Position numbers and translations under genes: made by a program
The notes under the pieces: model-generated
Seen by the model: the letters and a program-made list of their open reading frames with translations, nothing else
Databases searched by the model: none
Told to the model about the DNA's origin: nothing
Shown: in pieces, positions 54,093 through 62,399 of the stretch
How the letters are laid out: the number at the start of each line of letters is the position of its first letter
Position numbering within the stretch: position 1 is the first letter of the stretch
Assembly (NCBI GenBank): GCA_017481205.1
Contig: JAFUPN010000041.1
Span: 1-64,000 of the forward strand
DNA length: 64,000 bases
Source of the DNA: Clostridia bacterium
GTDB taxonomy: Bacteria > Bacillota > Clostridia > UMGS1810
Direction: 5' to 3'

Positions 54093-54360
54093 CGAAAGAT
54101 AGTAATTCGAACCCGCCTGAAACGGCGTAATTTTGGTAACTTTCGGTTTGTCATCTTCCCAAGGCGCCAGCCTTGCTTCATCTTCCGCACCAAAATTCAC
54201 TCAAAATTCCATCTGTTTCAGGTCGTAGAATTTTAAAAGTGGGAATTTTTGGTTGCGTAAGGCAAAAACGCAGGTAATCCTTGACGGATTACCGAGTATT
54301 TTAACACAACGAAAGCGAAAATTCACCTTTTAAAATCGAGGTTCGGATTACTCTCTTTCG
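54093..54360. ncRNA. Candidate structured RNA or MITE-like element
   Basis: 21-nt terminal arms (54093-54113 and 54340-54360) pair with one mismatch and one G-U on the plus strand. Inside are two nested branches. Branch 1: CCTGAAAC/GTTTCAGG (54116-54123 / 54215-54222), AATTTTGGT/ACCAAAATT (54129-54137 / 54189-54197), and hairpin CAAGGC-GCCA-GCCTTG (54160-54175). Branch 2: ATTTTAAAAG/CTTTTAAAAT (54230-54239 / 54327-54336) continuing into AATTTT/AAAATT, and hairpin GGTAATCC-TTGAC-GGATTACC (54273-54293). No protein is coded. It may be a 5' leader of murJ, an independent RNA or a mobile repeat. Confidence 0.6.
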
Positions 54361-54561
54361 GCTAAGCATCAGCACGTTCCTTTCCTTTTAAAATCCGCCG
54401 GCGGAATAAGCCCCGGAAAAGCAGTGTATTTCCAAAAATTCAAACGCAGCCAAAGCAAAAACGCATCTGAAAACCAGAGCCGGAATAAGCTTCCGACGGC
54501 AAAAGCAACAAACGACAAACTGTAAAACAATTTGCCGCAGTCTACGCAAAAAATGCGCAAT
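54361..54561. other. Spacer without supported gene
   Basis: A minus-strand frame of 63 codons with a TTG start and no ribosome-binding site lies here; I do not support it. The segment directly follows the ireB stop and includes a short TGCG/CGCA hairpin around 54543-54556. Confidence 0.4.
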
Positions 54562-54816
54562 TTATAAAGTTTTTAAATATTCCTTTGCAAGCTCTTCAAG
54601 GATTTCGTCACGTTCAAGACGGCTTATAAGAATACGTGCATTATTATACCCCGTAATATATGTGGGGTCTCCGCTCATAAGGTACGCAACCAACTGGTTA
54701 ATGGGGTTATAGCCCTTTTCTTTCAGTGCACTATAGACAACAGTCATGACTTCTTTAACCTTTTGAGAATTGTCGGATGGATTGGAAATTTTTAAGGTTT
54801 CATTATATTGTTCCAT
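54562..54816 (-). CDS. ireB: IreB family regulatory phosphoprotein
   Basis: 84 aa, cytoplasmic (UPF0297/DUF965). [20 protein letters not shown] starts the protein; then [20 protein letters not shown] and [17 protein letters not shown], the most conserved parts of the family. In Enterococcus IreB is phosphorylated by the Ser/Thr kinase IreK on N-terminal Thr residues and affects cephalosporin resistance; a Thr is present at position 6 here. GGAAGGTG lies 6 nt before the ATG. It has its own promoter and is not followed by ruvX as in many relatives. Confidence 0.93.
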   Translation of the reverse strand: MEQYNETLKISNPSDNSQKVKEVMTVVYSALKEKGYNPINQLVAYLMSGDPTYITGYNNARILISRLERDEILEELAKEYLKTL

Positions 54817-54882
54817 TTTAAGCACCTTCCCTTTCTGATTATCCTCAGTGCATCGCAAACCGATACACCTATTGATATTATA

Positions 54883-54911
54883 AGTATATCATACAGAGGT
54901 AAATTTTTCAA
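54883..54911 (-). promoter_or_regulatory. Promoter of ireB
   Basis: On the minus strand TTGAAA (54906-54911), 17-nt spacer, TATACT (54883-54888) with an extended -10 TG. Confidence 0.75.
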
Positions 54912-55169
54912 GCATATTAATCTCGTATCACTCACTTTTAACATAATTGTAACATAAAACCCAGTAAGCTTATGTTTTGCACAAGCGCTGAATTTAATTC
55001 ATAAGCGGGACCTTTCGCAGCATGCAAGAGCCATCGGGCATTGCTTATTAGTATTGCAAAATAGAAAAATAATTGATATATAAATTTATTTACGACTTTG
55101 CCGTCATGAATTGGATGCGCGATGATTTCTCGCTGCGCTCCACAAAATCTCAAAATACTTATTTTTTGA
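54912..55169. other. Divergent spacer, repeat-like, no gene
   Basis: About 260 nt between the ireB and carboxypeptidase promoters. A 71-codon minus frame crosses it without a ribosome-binding site. Segments such as CATGCAAGAGCCATCGGGCA and GATGATTTCTCGCTGCGCTC look like dispersed spacer repeats. Confidence 0.4.
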
Positions 55170-55198
55170 TTGAAATTAAAGCATTTGTATGCTATAAT
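55170..55198 (+). promoter_or_regulatory. Promoter of the carboxypeptidase gene
   Basis: TTGAAA (55170-55175), 17-nt spacer, TATAAT (55193-55198) with an extended -10 TGC; leader of about 110 nt to the ATG at 55315. Confidence 0.8.
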
Positions 55199-55314
55199 TA
55201 GCCTTGGCGAATTTTATGAGAAGCTCCAAAAAATTTGAAGATATAACTCCGGGGCAATATAAAGAGCTTGTAAAAAATCAAAAAACAATGATTGATATAT
55301 GGGGGAATTTAAGA

Positions 55315-57021
55315 ATGACAAGAAAAAGGATTTCGGCAATACTGTGCATTGTGCTGTGCATCCAGGTAATTGCCGCTCCGATAGCGCTGGCAGCCGATGT
55401 AAACGGCAAAGCCATAACCTCACAGGGTGCCTGTGTAATGGATTTTGAAACGGGTGAGGTCCTGTATGAATACAACGGCAATGTACCGAGAGTACCGGCA
55501 AGCATGACAAAGCTTATGACAATATACTGTGTGTACGATGCCATACGCAGCGGCAAAATCACCATGAATACCGCTGTTCCCATAAGTCAGAATGTGTATA
55601 ACAAAGCACGCAATCCGGAATACCAGAGTGTACCCCTTTACTATAACACCGTGTATACAGTTGATGAAATGATGAGCATTGTCATAACCTACTCTGCATG
55701 TGCTCCGGCAGTGGCACTGGCAGAGCTAGTAAGCGGAAGCGAAGCTGCTTTTGTAAGGCTAATGAACGATACTGCAAAACGAATGAAAATCAATGCAACA
55801 TATTACGATTGCTTCGGAGTTATGAACAACAAGGTTTCTCCCATTGCCATGGTTACACTGGCGAGAAATCTTATTAAAGAATTTCCGGATATCGTCGTGC
55901 GCACATCAAAAAGGTCAATAAGCTTCCACGGAAATACATACTACTCCACAAACAAGCTGTTTAACACCTATTACTACGAGGGTGCCGACGGACTCAAAAC
56001 CGGAACAACCTCTGCATCGGGCTACTGCTTCTGTGGTACTGCAGTGAGAAATGGCAGAAGAATAATTGCAGTAACCATGGCATCTGCTTCATCGAATCAG
56101 AGATTTGCCGACATGGTTACACTGCTGGATTACGGCTTTTCTGTATCAGCAGGTACTGCCGCGGGAATATACCATACAGATATACACACCTATATAAACG
56201 GATATGAGGTTCCTACATATGTATACACCGACAAACAGACCTCAAAGCCTGTTATAATAGCCGAAAATCTTGCAAGCTATGGCTTTGATGCAGCATATAA
56301 TGCAGATACTCATACTCTCACTCTCACCTACAATCCCGAATTATCCGTGACACCAATGTCATTTTACAGAGGTGCCCCCGGCGAAGAGGTATTTGATGTA
56401 TTGAAGAATAACATAACCAAGGTTGTATTTAACGACGGTACATCTGACAGAATTATCTCAAATGTATATAATCTTAATGGATATATGGCAATGGATATAG
56501 ACGAGCTTGGGACAATATACGGTTTTTCCTGGAGCGATTCTGAGAGAAGTGCTTATATTGACACAAGCACGGTAAAGCGTACATACGGTTCTTCTGCAAT
56601 TGAAAACACGGTGTTTTTTACAGACATAGCCTCAACAGTAAACGGTACTGAAATACCAACCTTTATGTACAAGGGCGGCGAGTATCCCTACGCGGTGATA
56701 ATTGCCGAGGATTTGCAGAACTACGGCTTCGACGCAGCCTATGACGAAAATACACATACTCTCAGCCTTACCTATAATCCGGAAAAAGCAAGAAACCCCA
56801 TACCCATGGACTACTACAAAAACAAAAACGGTCAGCCTGCTTTTGGTATATATAATGACAACACAAGTGTAGAAATAAACATAGGCGGCAGCAAATATAT
56901 AATGAAAAAGGTTCATTCAACAGACGGATATATATTTATACCGGTTGATGAATTTGCAAATTTTGCGCACTTCAGTTGGAATGATGCGGCAAGAAGCGCA
57001 AGTGTGGAGATTGCTGAATAA
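55315..57021 (+). CDS. D-Ala-D-Ala carboxypeptidase-like S11 protein with duplicated C-terminal domain
   Basis: 568 aa. Signal peptide MTRKRISAILCIVLCIQVIA, cleavage near ALA-AD (residue 27). Penicillin-binding S11 domain about 30-276 with S63-x-x-K66 (PASMTK) and K228-T-G (GLKTGTT), but the second active-site motif S-x-N reads S127-A-C129. Two homologous domains of about 140 aa follow (around 285-425 and 435-568), each with VIIAE(N/D)L..YGFDAAY and HTL(T/S)LTYNPE, of the Cu-amine-oxidase-N/stalk type. S11 enzymes trim the terminal D-Ala of peptidoglycan stem peptides; the altered motif may reduce activity. Start chosen at 55315 with GGGGGA upstream; the frame opens 37 codons earlier, right at the predicted transcription start. 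Confidence 0.85.
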   Translation: MTRKRISAILCIVLCIQVIAAPIALAADVNGKAITSQGACVMDFETGEVLYEYNGNVPRVPASMTKLMTIYCVYDAIRSGKITMNTAVPISQNVYNKARNPEYQSVPLYYNTVYTVDEMMSIVITYSACAPAVALAELVSGSEAAFVRLMNDTAKRMKINATYYDCFGVMNNKVSPIAMVTLARNLIKEFPDIVVRTSKRSISFHGNTYYSTNKLFNTYYYEGADGLKTGTTSASGYCFCGTAVRNGRRIIAVTMASASSNQRFADMVTLLDYGFSVSAGTAAGIYHTDIHTYINGYEVPTYVYTDKQTSKPVIIAENLASYGFDAAYNADTHTLTLTYNPELSVTPMSFYRGAPGEEVFDVLKNNITKVVFNDGTSDRIISNVYNLNGYMAMDIDELGTIYGFSWSDSERSAYIDTSTVKRTYGSSAIENTVFFTDIASTVNGTEIPTFMYKGGEYPYAVIIAEDLQNYGFDAAYDENTHTLSLTYNPEKARNPIPMDYYKNKNGQPAFGIYNDNTSVEINIGGSKYIMKKVHSTDGYIFIPVDEFANFAHFSWNDAARSASVEIAE

Positions 57022-57099
57022 ATAAATTTTACGGCGTGCCGAACCTGCATACCAATAACGGGCTTTGGGAGCATACGTAAAAAGATTGTCTGTAAATCC

Positions 57100-57295
57100 G
57101 CAAATATTCCATTTGTGGGGACGTCAGACTGTCGGATAATTCATAGAATTTAGTTTTAATAAATAAACACTTGTGCCGTGGCACGAAGGAGCCATTCAGG
57201 GACGGTGGCAGTCAGATGCTTTGCATCCTTTTTGCATGGAAAATCCCGATTTTCTGTGCAAAAAGCGCCCCGTCCCCACAAAATGGAATATTTGC
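57100..57295. mobile_element. MITE-like element with 24/25-bp terminal inverted repeats
   Basis: Terminal arms at 57100-57123 (GCAAATATTCCATTTGTGGG and ACG) and 57271-57295 are complementary throughout except for one extra base in the right arm. Inside are a TGCA..GGAAAATC / GATTTTC..TGCA hairpin (about 57234-57260) and no gene. No target-site duplication is evident. Length 196 bp. Confidence 0.6.
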
Positions 57296-57310
57296 TTCAT
57301 AACAACAAAT

Positions 57311-58597
57311 TTATATTTCCTTGCTTATCTCAAAAAACAGCTTACCCTTTTCATCATTAAATGCAGAGCAGATATACTTATCATCTATCCTGCAGGCAGG
57401 TCTGCCTTTATAGGTCAGATTTTTGTCGTCAATGATGATTTCGGAGGCTTTTTTTTCTGTAAAAATGCAGGACTCCCAATCCTTTTCTCTCATAAATCTG
57501 TTGGTGTCGCTATAGCGGTGTCCAAAGGCTTTGTCGCCGCATATACGCCATACATATTTACTATCCGTAGTAAAATCATTCAATGTAAATTTATCGCTGT
57601 AGTGCAGAGTACCTGCAGCAAAACGGTCTGACAGGTCTATCTCCCAGAGAAGACCGTTGTCTGTCATGGCATACACTCTGCCGTTTGCTCCCATGGAAAG
57701 CTTTGTCACTCTTCCGCAGCCTGCAGTGAAGACTCCCTCAAAGGAAGGCTCCTCATAAGCCACTCTGGGCACTCTGGTATCCATAACAAAATCCGGTGCT
57801 TCGTTTATTCTCTTTGTATCGTGGTCATAGGTGGAAACAGTGATTACGCCGCCGGCTTCATCAAGGATCCTGGTATGGTGCTGACCGTCGCGGCTCCCCG
57901 AGGTGGCAGAGCCCGTAACAAAATATGCAATGCCGTCTGTAAAGGAGCTGCTGTCTGTATAGGTATGTCCCATATGGTAATGCCCTGAAAACCACATTAC
58001 TATCTGTCTGTAATTCCGTGCTAAATCAGTCCATTTTTTGTACCCGTGATCCTGATTGAGATATGCATTTGATGCTCTTACATGAACCAACGGAACCGTA
58101 AGGAGCCTGCACCCTGCCGGTGGAGCATGGGTAATCATAACCGTGGGCTTATGGGGATATTTTTCCAACTCTTCACAAACAAGCTCATATGTCCTGTCAG
58201 AAAGATAACATTCATTCTCAAAATAAAAATCCCCCTCTCTCTGAGTCTCCATATGAAGGCAGAACACACGAAAGCTTTCAAAATCCAATATCTGACAAGC
58301 GGGATAATCTCCGAATGCCTTAAGATAATTATCCTCCACGGAGCCCACAGGTGCAAGCCGCCCACCGGCAGCTCTCTGGACATCGTGATTGCCTATAAGA
58401 GGGATTACCCTGCAGCCTGTTTTTGTAAATTCGGTATCAATGTGCTTAAAAACCTCGTAGCTGCCGAAGCCCTCCCAATAGCCATAATCACCCACTATAA
58501 CAACCGCGTCAGGCTTAACATCCGCCAAGTCAAGAGCAATGCTCTCTACACTCTCCCCTTCTTTATACTGTAAATCACCAACTATTGCAATACGCAT
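57311..58597 (-). CDS. Cytoplasmic calcineurin-like metallophosphoesterase
   Basis: 428 aa, no signal peptide. Metal-binding motifs: IAIVGDLQYKEG (usually D-x-H; here D-x-Q), VVIVGDYGYWEG, LIGNHDVQRA, MITHAPPAG and WFSGHYHMGHTY. A C-terminal beta-rich extension of about 150 aa (RVTKLSMGANGRVYAMTDNG) resembles a propeller-like tail. AAAGGA lies 9 nt before the ATG at 58597, 16 nt after the GH106-like gene stop, so they form one operon. Substrate unknown. Confidence 0.82.
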   Translation of the reverse strand: MRIAIVGDLQYKEGESVESIALDLADVKPDAVVIVGDYGYWEGFGSYEVFKHIDTEFTKTGCRVIPLIGNHDVQRAAGGRLAPVGSVEDNYLKAFGDYPACQILDFESFRVFCLHMETQREGDFYFENECYLSDRTYELVCEELEKYPHKPTVMITHAPPAGCRLLTVPLVHVRASNAYLNQDHGYKKWTDLARNYRQIVMWFSGHYHMGHTYTDSSSFTDGIAYFVTGSATSGSRDGQHHTRILDEAGGVITVSTYDHDTKRINEAPDFVMDTRVPRVAYEEPSFEGVFTAGCGRVTKLSMGANGRVYAMTDNGLLWEIDLSDRFAAGTLHYSDKFTLNDFTTDSKYVWRICGDKAFGHRYSDTNRFMREKDWESCIFTEKKASEIIIDDKNLTYKGRPACRIDDKYICSAFNDEKGKLFFEISKEI

Positions 58598-58613
58598 ATT
58601 TGTATATCCTTTC

Positions 58614-61600
58614 TCAGTTTTTATATAATTCAATCACAGGCGAAGCAAGTATGCCTGTATCCTGGAAGCAGAAATCCTCTGTCCAGAACTCGTTTTTCGT
58701 CCATGCCATCGGTCCTATATAATGGAAGGGATCGGAAATACGCTTATTATGTATGGGACCGAAGGTGTTGTTGCGGTTTCCGTAGCACACAAGCTCTATC
58801 TCATGCTCTCCCGCCTCAAGCTCAATACGTACACAGAAGGGCGAAAGAGCGATAAGACCTGCATCCCTGCCGTCCACATATACTCTTACACACGGCGCTG
58901 TAAAATTCTGTACCTTGATAACAGCAGTGCATTTGTCCGTAGTGATATTTGCCATATAGGAAATATTGCCGCCGTAAAATAACATTCCCTGCTTCCCGAG
59001 AGGCTCAAAATCTATTGTACAATTATCCTCAGGCATAAGTGTAATACGGCTTCCGTTAACCCTTGTGCGAAATTCTCCCAGGAGATAACAGGGCTCTATA
59101 TTACAAAGTATCGAGAAAAATGTCTTTATCACAATTTCGTTGCAGCCTTTTTTTGTTTTGGGCAGTGCCACTGTCCTGATATCTTCATCTGTAAAATAGC
59201 CCTTCGGCTCAGATATAACCTTTTCGCCGTTAAGATATATCTGCGCATCACCGGCACGCTCCATAGCAAGGCAAAGCCCATCAAGAGGTGCTGTGCAGTC
59301 AAATTCATATTTAATATATACAGCCGAAGGCTCGCTGTCTGTAATCACATAGGGCTGAGCATCGGTAAGCTCAATTCCAAGCCTTTGGGATATCTCCTTG
59401 TTTATTTCAAGGACATATTCTCTCCTGCTGTAGCCCTTGCCGTCAAAGGAATATGAGCCTATGTCAAATACTGCGCTGTTGGGTTCGTGACGGCGGAAAA
59501 CTGCATTTTCCAAAACCAGAGTTTTATAGGGGGCTTCTTCCTTCTTCGTTGTTTTTGGCGGTATGGGCTCTTTTTTCAGGTCAAGAAGTATGCTGTCGCT
59601 GATATGCAGGCTGCATTTTACCGTAGTAATACCGTCTTTTATTTCATAATCCGCCGGAAGAATTTCTCCGCTCATGGTATCGTATATCTGCACTCCGTAC
59701 TCACCCTTTACGGAAATTGTATAATCCGTGGGCTGAAGACTGCTTCTTTCAGGAGATGTCTTTCCCATTTTTTCGGCACGGGCAGCAAAAAGCCAAAGCT
59801 TATCGCCCTCTTCACGGAGCTGATATATCATTCTGTTTTTATCAGGAGAATCTGCGCTTTCTATGCTGACTCTGCCCAAGGGCTTAAGCTTTGATGCAAC
59901 ATGGTCACAATCAGATACCTGAGCCTTGCCGTAGAGACTGCGGATTTTGTCCGAGGGTCTGCCGTCTGCATAGCCGGGGCACTCACCTGTAAATACAACA
60001 ATCCCTCCCTTAGCCGCAAAATCTTCAAGAATTTTTACGGTACTGCTTCTTAAAGTCTTAACAGATGGAACCACCACCGCAGAATACTTCATCTCGCCCA
60101 CACGAAGGCCATCCCCTGCTTCAACCTTCTGATTAACAAGATTGCCTTCGCTTATAAAGTCAAAATCAAGATTAGCATAAAGAAGCTTTGCGGCAATATC
60201 ATGGATTTCTTTGTCAAGAGCCTCTACATAAGCCTTTGATTTTTCTTCGGTGGAGAGGGTCAGCATCACTGTTTCTATAGGATGAATAACCCCCACATCC
60301 GCAAGCGGCTTGCCCCTTGTAAGCACATAGGAAAGCCTTGCATAGTGGTTCTCAAGATATTTGAATTCTTTGTACCATGGCGCCTGATAGTTAAAGGTCG
60401 AAGGATAATCTCTCTTGGCAGAGCCCTTCATGGAATACATAGAAAGATGAGGCACTCTTACGGTCACTCCCATTGCCGCCTGCCAGTCGCCCTGCATTTT
60501 GAGACATCTGAAATCAAAGTCCCAGCCGGTAACACCATAAAGCTCGGAGAGCATGGCCTCCTTGCCGTACTGACGCACCACAGACTGAGCCTGCTTTGCC
60601 CCGACAAATTCTATCCTGTCAAAAAGTATGTCTATGCCCGGTATATCAAAATACGGATACAGTCTCATTGAGTCGCCTGTCCACCTGAGCTGTCCGTAAA
60701 GCTCATCCTCAAGCATGAGATGTCCGCAGTACATAAGACCCTGAGCAGATGTGGCTTCGGTAACACTGCCGAAAAAAGCCTTTGCAAACAGGTCAGTACA
60801 GTGATTGAAATAATCATACCTTTCGTTGGAATGGATATTTGCTCTGTCCCACACAATATAAGGAAGCCTGTCGGTAATATCATAGCCATACTCTCTTTTA
60901 AAGCTTTCGGGGAGGTTGTATGACCAATAGAAAACTCCCTCGCTGCTGCCATCCTCTTTTATCCACTCATGGGGTCTGTGACGGGGCTCATCGGAAAATA
61001 TGGTGGGTACAGTGCCGCCGTAGTCAGCACCGAACCACTCATAAAACGGCTTGTGGGTAACCTGGGTAAACTTTTCTGCAGCCTCTTTCATAAAAAGGTC
61101 GGAAAAGGTGTAAAAATTAAACCTGTCCGACGGCTCATTTGCCTGACAGTAAAAATAGTATTTTGTGAATTTCTCTTCGCTTTCCGCATCACACCTTATG
61201 CAGCTTTTGATATAATTGTTTTCATCAAACTCTATATCAAAGCACGCAACCATGTATGCACTTCCCTCTGCCAATGCCTTTTTGCTGTCCGGCTCTATAT
61301 AAGGCAAGGTGTTTTTATCCTTTGTTACATACAAGGCTCTTTGACGGAAAACAGGATTTTCAGTTACCTTACCTCCGGCATAGCCCGACGGCCAGCGGTC
61401 TTCGTCATACAGGCAGGCAAGCATATCTGCGCCCTTTGCCTCCTGTATGCAGTGAGATATACAATGCATATATTCCTCGCTGAGGTAGGGAGTTGCCATT
61501 CCGCCGCGGGGATGCATATAAAACCCTCCGAAGCCCATATCCTTAAAGGCATGTATCTGGCGGGAAAGAGCTCCTTCTTCAAGGCGGGAGTTCCAGGACC

Positions 61601-61685
61601 AGAAGGGAGCACCTCGGTATTCCTTTGGCGGATTTTTAAAAAGGTTTATATCAAATTGGTCTTTTGTATTTTTATAGTATTTCAT
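58614..61685 (-). CDS. GH106-like glycoside hydrolase (alpha-L-rhamnosidase type)
   Basis: 1023 aa, no signal peptide, so cytoplasmic. The N-terminal half matches the GH106 family: PPKEYRGAPFWSWNSRLEEG, MGFGGFYMHPRGGMATPYLS, LYDEDRWPSGYAGG, and FSDEPRHRPHEW; the C-terminal half has jelly-roll-like modules (QIYLNGEKVIS; CVRVYVDGRDAGLIAL). GH106 enzymes release L-rhamnose from pectin side chains and similar glycans, but many related proteins are uncharacterised. GAGGG precedes the ATG at 61685; an earlier frame start at 61718 is less good. Paired with the metallophosphoesterase. Confidence 0.82.
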   Translation of the reverse strand: MKYYKNTKDQFDINLFKNPPKEYRGAPFWSWNSRLEEGALSRQIHAFKDMGFGGFYMHPRGGMATPYLSEEYMHCISHCIQEAKGADMLACLYDEDRWPSGYAGGKVTENPVFRQRALYVTKDKNTLPYIEPDSKKALAEGSAYMVACFDIEFDENNYIKSCIRCDAESEEKFTKYYFYCQANEPSDRFNFYTFSDLFMKEAAEKFTQVTHKPFYEWFGADYGGTVPTIFSDEPRHRPHEWIKEDGSSEGVFYWSYNLPESFKREYGYDITDRLPYIVWDRANIHSNERYDYFNHCTDLFAKAFFGSVTEATSAQGLMYCGHLMLEDELYGQLRWTGDSMRLYPYFDIPGIDILFDRIEFVGAKQAQSVVRQYGKEAMLSELYGVTGWDFDFRCLKMQGDWQAAMGVTVRVPHLSMYSMKGSAKRDYPSTFNYQAPWYKEFKYLENHYARLSYVLTRGKPLADVGVIHPIETVMLTLSTEEKSKAYVEALDKEIHDIAAKLLYANLDFDFISEGNLVNQKVEAGDGLRVGEMKYSAVVVPSVKTLRSSTVKILEDFAAKGGIVVFTGECPGYADGRPSDKIRSLYGKAQVSDCDHVASKLKPLGRVSIESADSPDKNRMIYQLREEGDKLWLFAARAEKMGKTSPERSSLQPTDYTISVKGEYGVQIYDTMSGEILPADYEIKDGITTVKCSLHISDSILLDLKKEPIPPKTTKKEEAPYKTLVLENAVFRRHEPNSAVFDIGSYSFDGKGYSRREYVLEINKEISQRLGIELTDAQPYVITDSEPSAVYIKYEFDCTAPLDGLCLAMERAGDAQIYLNGEKVISEPKGYFTDEDIRTVALPKTKKGCNEIVIKTFFSILCNIEPCYLLGEFRTRVNGSRITLMPEDNCTIDFEPLGKQGMLFYGGNISYMANITTDKCTAVIKVQNFTAPCVRVYVDGRDAGLIALSPFCVRIELEAGEHEIELVCYGNRNNTFGPIHNKRISDPFHYIGPMAWTKNEFWTEDFCFQDTGILASPVIELYKN

Positions 61686-61726
61686 AAGCTTTAACCCTCG
61701 GCTATCTGTTAAAATCAATTATAAAA

Positions 61727-61770
61727 CATTCGACCGCAGATATCAAGCTAAAAATATCTGCGATCGAGTG
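61727..61770 (-). terminator. Terminator behind the exoprotein fragment
   Basis: Imperfect 17-bp hairpin (arms 61727-61743 and 61754-61770, two mismatched or G-T positions), followed on the minus strand by TTTTATAATTGATTTT. It separates the exoprotein fragment from the GH106-like gene. Confidence 0.65.
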
Positions 61771-61847
61771 CTTTTTAAGTAGAATATTTATTTTCAGTAT
61801 ATCAGGTAAAATATATGTTTTAAAACTGCCTTTGGTATTGGCTGTTA

Positions 61848-62399
61848 TCAATATATCAGCGATACATTGTCTACAGCATACATATCCTCAAAGCCGGAGG
61901 ACATAAATTCAAAAGCAAAATCAGTTATAGGCTTTCCCTTTAGCGGGCCTTCGGATACGGGCAAACCATTTAAATATATCCTGTAGATGCCTTTTTTGGT
62001 ATCAAAATCCACAGTATAGTTATTCCACTTGCCGTTATCTGCACACTTGAGGTCGGCAATTATTGCTTCAGCTCCGTCGGAGTACCGGGCAAGCAGACAA
62101 ACAGACGCGTCCTCAGCCATATTATAATACATGGAAAATGCAAATATAAATCTGTCCGGAGCGGATTCATCAAATGAATTAAGAGACAGGCGGCTGCTTT
62201 TCTGCGTGTTTTCATAGCCGTATACCGCGGCACAGCCGTCATACTCTCTCTTACCGCCGAGTCCGCAGACAGTCTCAGCAATATAGCCCTCGCCGTTGAG
62301 CGAGTCAAACTCCCACATACCGCAGGAATCGCCGTATTCTCCGGGCATGGCATCGCATAGTACAACATCTATTGTATCATAGGCAAAAGCCTCGTCCCT
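61848..62399 (-). pseudogene. Remnant of a secreted LamG-like protein
   Basis: About 184 codons, open directly after the TGA of the upstream gene and in the same frame. No start codon with a ribosome-binding site is seen (the first ATG, 62348, lacks one). The translation begins RDEAFAYDTIDVVLCDAMPG; AFA-YD looks like the end of a signal peptide as in the 5761-9105 product (VFA-YD). The rest is one LamG-like sandwich (FIFAFSMYYNMAEDASVCLL; WNNYTVDFDTKKGIYRIYLNG; DFAFEFMSSGFED; AVDNVSLIY). Probably a fragment whose 5' end was lost. A translated read-through extension of the upstream protein is the alternative. Confidence 0.55.

Noticed and set aside
54369-54560. 63-codon frame between the structured element and ireB
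   Set aside because: TTG start, no ribosome-binding site, composition of spacer DNA.
54938-55153. 71-codon frame upstream of ireB
   Set aside because: Lies in a divergent promoter spacer and looks like a translated repeat.
55204-55314. N-terminal extension of the carboxypeptidase, with an AraC-like FEDITPGQYK stretch
   Set aside because: The predicted transcription start is at about 55205 and the good site and signal peptide belong to the ATG at 55315; the AraC-like words may be a relic or chance.
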